Position numbers and translations under genes: made by a program
Notes under the pieces: model-generated
Told to the model about the DNA's origin: nothing
The model's input: only the letters and a program-made list of their open reading frames with translations
Databases searched by the model: none
Assembly (NCBI GenBank): GCA_002304785.1
Contig: DBMG01000009.1
Location: 24,859-49,577, forward strand
DNA from: Candidatus Accumulibacter sp. UBA704
GTDB taxonomy: Bacteria; Pseudomonadota; Gammaproteobacteria; Burkholderiales; Rhodocyclaceae
Direction: 5' to 3'
DNA length: 24,719 nt
Shown here: positions 22,995 to 24,719 of the stretch, one piece after another
Layout of the letters: every line of letters starts with the position of its first letter
Position numbering within the stretch: position 1 is the first letter of the stretch

Positions 22995-23192
22995 ATGCCT
23001 ACCATGCACATCGAACTCTTCGCCGGCCGCAGCCAGGAACAAAAACGCGAACTGGTTGAAGCCATCACCCGGGAAACCTGCCGCGTGCTCGGCTGCGAAC
23101 CCAACGCCGTCGACATCATCCTGATCGATGTCGAACGCCACAATTGGGCGACCGGCGGCAAGTTGTGGTCGGAATGGTCGGAAATGTCGTAA
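22995..23192 (+). CDS. 4-oxalocrotonate tautomerase family protein
   Basis: This 65-residue protein begins Met-Pro, so removal of Met leaves the catalytic N-terminal Pro1. R11 (4-OT numbering) is present in ELFAGRSQEQKRELVEAI. The position of 4-OT R39, in the strand before the C-terminal motif, is replaced by Asp (AVDIILIDV), and F50 is replaced in HNWATGG. The fold is thus a 4-OT-like tautomerase with a changed substrate pocket. AAGGAG is eight bases upstream of the ATG. It lies 12 bases after the nitroreductase gene, suggesting joint action on an aromatic or unsaturated carbonyl compound; this is inference. Tautomerases of this size form hexamers. Confidence 0.9.
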   Translation: MPTMHIELFAGRSQEQKRELVEAITRETCRVLGCEPNAVDIILIDVERHNWATGGKLWSEWSEMS

Positions 23193-23534
23193 TCGCGACT
23201 GAGCGCCAGGCGCCTGTCGCCAATCCGGCCACGATCGGGCAACGCCGGTCATTCGACGTAAGGAAAATCAACCCACGCGAATGACCCGCGAGTCATTCCG
23301 AGGCCAGCGGTGGATGTTGGAAGAGTTGAGACAGAAGCTTGGCCTGAACGGCCGTTGAAAGCATGTGACCGAGGTACCCGCCGCGCGAGGCCCGCCATCC
23401 GACGGTTGGTTTCGCAACAGCAATCACCGGCAATTTGGAATTACGACGGCAACCTTGGAGTATTTGACACGGATCGCCTGATGGCGAATCGACTTCAGCG
23501 GCCTGATGGCCGAAACTAGAATCCCATCGGAAGC
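23193..23534. other. Gene-free stretch with short repeats
   Basis: These 342 bases show no gene I can support. They hold three related motifs near the tautomerase end: GGTCATTCG (23247-23255), its exact complement CGAATGACC (23278-23286), and GTCATTC (23292-23298). The inverted pairs could form terminator-like hairpins for the nitroreductase-tautomerase transcript. Further right a 10-base direct repeat GCCTGATGGC occurs at 23476-23485 and 23501-23510. A 69-codon open frame at 23310-23519 has no recognisable character. Confidence 0.5.
23279..23298. terminator. Hairpin downstream of the tautomerase gene
   Basis: GAATGAC (23279-23285) pairs with GTCATTC (23292-23298) around a six-base loop that can add CG/CG pairs after one mismatch. 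An alternative pairing joins GGTCATTCG at 23247-23255 with CGAATGACC at 23278-23286. No T run follows, so it is a possible rather than certain terminator. Confidence 0.35.
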
Positions 23535-23720
23535 CTAGACCGGCTTCATGAACAACTCCTCATAATCGATTTCTTCCGACAGAACCTCCTCATTGGAGGC
23601 ACTGCGTTGCGATTCGATTTTGGTGATCAAACCTGCAGTCTGTTCATAGGGTTGTTTGCCAAGCACCTGCAAAATCGAGAAGACTTCGTTGTTAGTCAGT
23701 TCGAGAGTTAACGTGGTCAT
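23535..23720 (-). CDS. Small acidic hypothetical protein (61 residues)
   Basis: The ATG at 23720 has AGGG eight bases upstream and gives 61 residues; the frame continues upstream but that part is not protein-like. The sequence starts MTTLTLELTNNEVFSILQVL and continues with GKQPYEQTAGLITKIESQ, then an acidic Glu/Asp-rich tail ending in KPV. The pattern of a beta strand, then LTxxEVxxIL and a GLIxKIxxQ amphipathic helix, resembles small proteins often seen in phage, plasmid and accessory regions, from general familiarity rather than a named family. It stands alone on the minus strand between two gene-poor stretches. Function unknown. Confidence 0.65.
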   Translation of the reverse strand: MTTLTLELTNNEVFSILQVLGKQPYEQTAGLITKIESQRSASNEEVLSEEIDYEELFMKPV

Positions 23721-23795
23721 GATTAAGCCCTTTGTTCTTGTTCCGGATTTAACCAGCGATGACCGATAAAGAAAGTGCCGAATCATGCTGGCTCA

Positions 23796-23871
23796 TTCAG
23801 TATTGTTCACCACGATACTGAAAGCAAACCGGTATCAGCGACGAAAGCGAGCTGATACAGGACGCCGGTTT
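23796..23871. repeat. Two consecutive hairpins with equal stem and loop sizes
   Basis: Hairpin 1: TTCAGTAT (23796-23803) with ATACTGAA (23815-23822), loop 11 bases. Hairpin 2: GTATCAGC (23832-23839) with GCTGATAC (23851-23858), loop 11 bases. Hairpin 2 is enclosed by AAACCG (23826-23831) and CGGTTT (23866-23871), which extend the stem past a one-sided bulge. The arms are perfect. This could be a REP-like element, an attenuator or a small RNA; no family is recognised. Confidence 0.55.
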
Positions 23872-23961
23872 CACGTCGTTGACAAAGTTCTCCTTGTAGT
23901 CGAGTCAAGCAAACCACTAGACTGACGTAACGCGATCAGACTTGGGCAACAGGGAGTGGCT

Positions 23962-24420
23962 GTGAAGAAAACGTTGTGGGCGGTTATGTTGGCAATGGCA
24001 AGTGCGAGTGCATGTGCGGACTGGTTGGAGATCGAATCAAACGAGGAGGCCACGGTTTACGCGAACCCCGCCTCGATCCGCAAGGTTGGGGATGTCGTGA
24101 AAATGTGGGTGTTGTACGACCTGCGGAAACCGGATTCCCTTCACGGCAGGAATTACTGGTCAATGAAGTCAAACGACAGCTACGACTGCAGTACCGACAA
24201 GACACAGCGACTTCACACTCTGTTCTACGCCGGCAATATGGGGAGCGGCAACGTCATCCCGACCCAGTACACGGGAAGACATCCATGGAACCCCGTCGTC
24301 GAAGACTCGCTTTCCGATGCCGTAAGGAAATTCGCCTGCGAAGAACAGCAGCGCGAGTTCATGCACGAATCCGTCATCCAGGAGCGCCCGGGGGATAACG
24401 ATTCATCGTCGCCCATGTAA
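23962..24420 (+). CDS. Exported surface-adhesin-E-like protein
   Basis: The GTG at 23962 with AGGGAG five bases upstream gives 152 residues; another in-frame GTG at 23956 falls inside that site. A signal peptide MKKTLWAVMLAMASASACA is followed by mature DWLEIESNEEATVYANPASI, then KMWVLYDLRKP and a pair of cysteines (YDCSTD and KFACEE) that could form a disulfide. The pattern of W, YxxPxSIRKxGDxVKMWxLYD and a late Cys matches the small periplasmic family annotated as surface-adhesin protein E or CNP1-like. The role in this organism is unknown. The polar tail (PGDNDSSSPM) is low complexity. The gene stands alone. Confidence 0.75.
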   Translation: MKKTLWAVMLAMASASACADWLEIESNEEATVYANPASIRKVGDVVKMWVLYDLRKPDSLHGRNYWSMKSNDSYDCSTDKTQRLHTLFYAGNMGSGNVIPTQYTGRHPWNPVVEDSLSDAVRKFACEEQQREFMHESVIQERPGDNDSSSPM

Positions 24421-24719
24421 GAACAGGGTTTTCTGATCCAATTATCCCTGCAAAACATCTGATCAAACCTAAGAATTGCGAAGAGGATGGACCGAGCGTC
24501 CGCTCCCCGCCTGTCGAAATCAATCGTCGGCGCCCCGGAAGCAAGGCCTGTCTCGAACTCGCGTCCTTCGCCCGGCACGAAAACGCCGGAGGGCAACCGC
24601 AACAGCAGCAGCCGCACTCCGGGTGTCGACCACCTTTACACCGACGCAATGAAAACCTCCGGCAGAAATCCGAAACCCACTCGGCAAAAACGCAACACAC
24701 TGAATTAATTACCAAAAAA
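24421..24719. other. Right end of window, no supported gene
   Basis: These 299 bases contain only Arg/Ser/Pro-rich open frames without family resemblance. One inverted repeat, CCGGAG/CTCCGG with a 25-base loop, lies around 24585-24625. I see no promoter, RNA gene or mobile element. Confidence 0.4.

Noticed and set aside
23310..23519. Plus-strand open frame of 69 codons, considered as a transposase remnant
   Set aside because: No transposase motif, no terminal inverted repeats and no good ribosome binding site.
24374..24715. Minus-strand open frame of 113 codons at the right end
   Set aside because: It overlaps the adhesin-E-like gene, is Cys/Arg/Ser-rich without pattern and has no ribosome binding site.

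Overview
The window looks like chromosomal DNA of a GC-rich (roughly 60-64% by eye) betaproteobacterium. A DUF3579 protein, a family I know mainly from Betaproteobacteria, together with the mix of YeiE/YeiH, QseBC-like, CidAB-like and YbhGFSR-like genes, suggests a Rhodocyclales-type or related lineage. The order-level assignment is inference. I saw no rRNA, tRNA, CRISPR array, intact insertion sequence or phage module.

Left part (1-6310): the 5' end of aroC (chorismate synthase) leaves the window on the minus strand. Next comes a compact plus-strand operon: a TetR repressor with a readable promoter and operator, an HlyD/YbhG-type membrane fusion protein, a double-ATPase YbhF-type ABC protein and two ABC-2 permeases (YbhS and YbhR types). 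Together these form a complete ABC drug or stress efflux pump with its own repressor.

Middle-left (6311-11870): a minus-strand run encodes a YeiH/UPF0324 transporter, a QseB-like response regulator, a QseC-like sensor kinase and a periplasmic HtrA/DegP protease. A PmrA/QseB-type direct-repeat box lies at the kinase stop codon, just upstream of htrA, so the two-component system probably controls the protease. yeiH is divergent from its usual LysR partner yeiE, with a perfect palindrome between them.

Middle (11871-18280): a PAS-GGDEF-hemerythrin diguanylate cyclase with every recognisable catalytic and iron-ligand residue, an MFS transporter, a PPC/DUF296 protein, a cidA/lrgB-type pair followed closely by yceH and phhB, and a DUF3579 protein.

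Right part (18280-24719): a two-CBS-domain protein with a strong terminator, then a divergent catabolic-looking unit (GntR/UTRA regulator against a MatC-type dicarboxylate carrier plus a DUF6282 amidohydrolase-like enzyme). Its substrate cannot be told from sequence, and it is the best candidate here for an undescribed system. A nitroreductase-tautomerase pair follows, then a sparser accessory stretch with a small hypothetical protein, two consecutive hairpins and an exported surface-adhesin-E-like protein. Many long open frames antisense to these genes are by-products of high GC and were left out.
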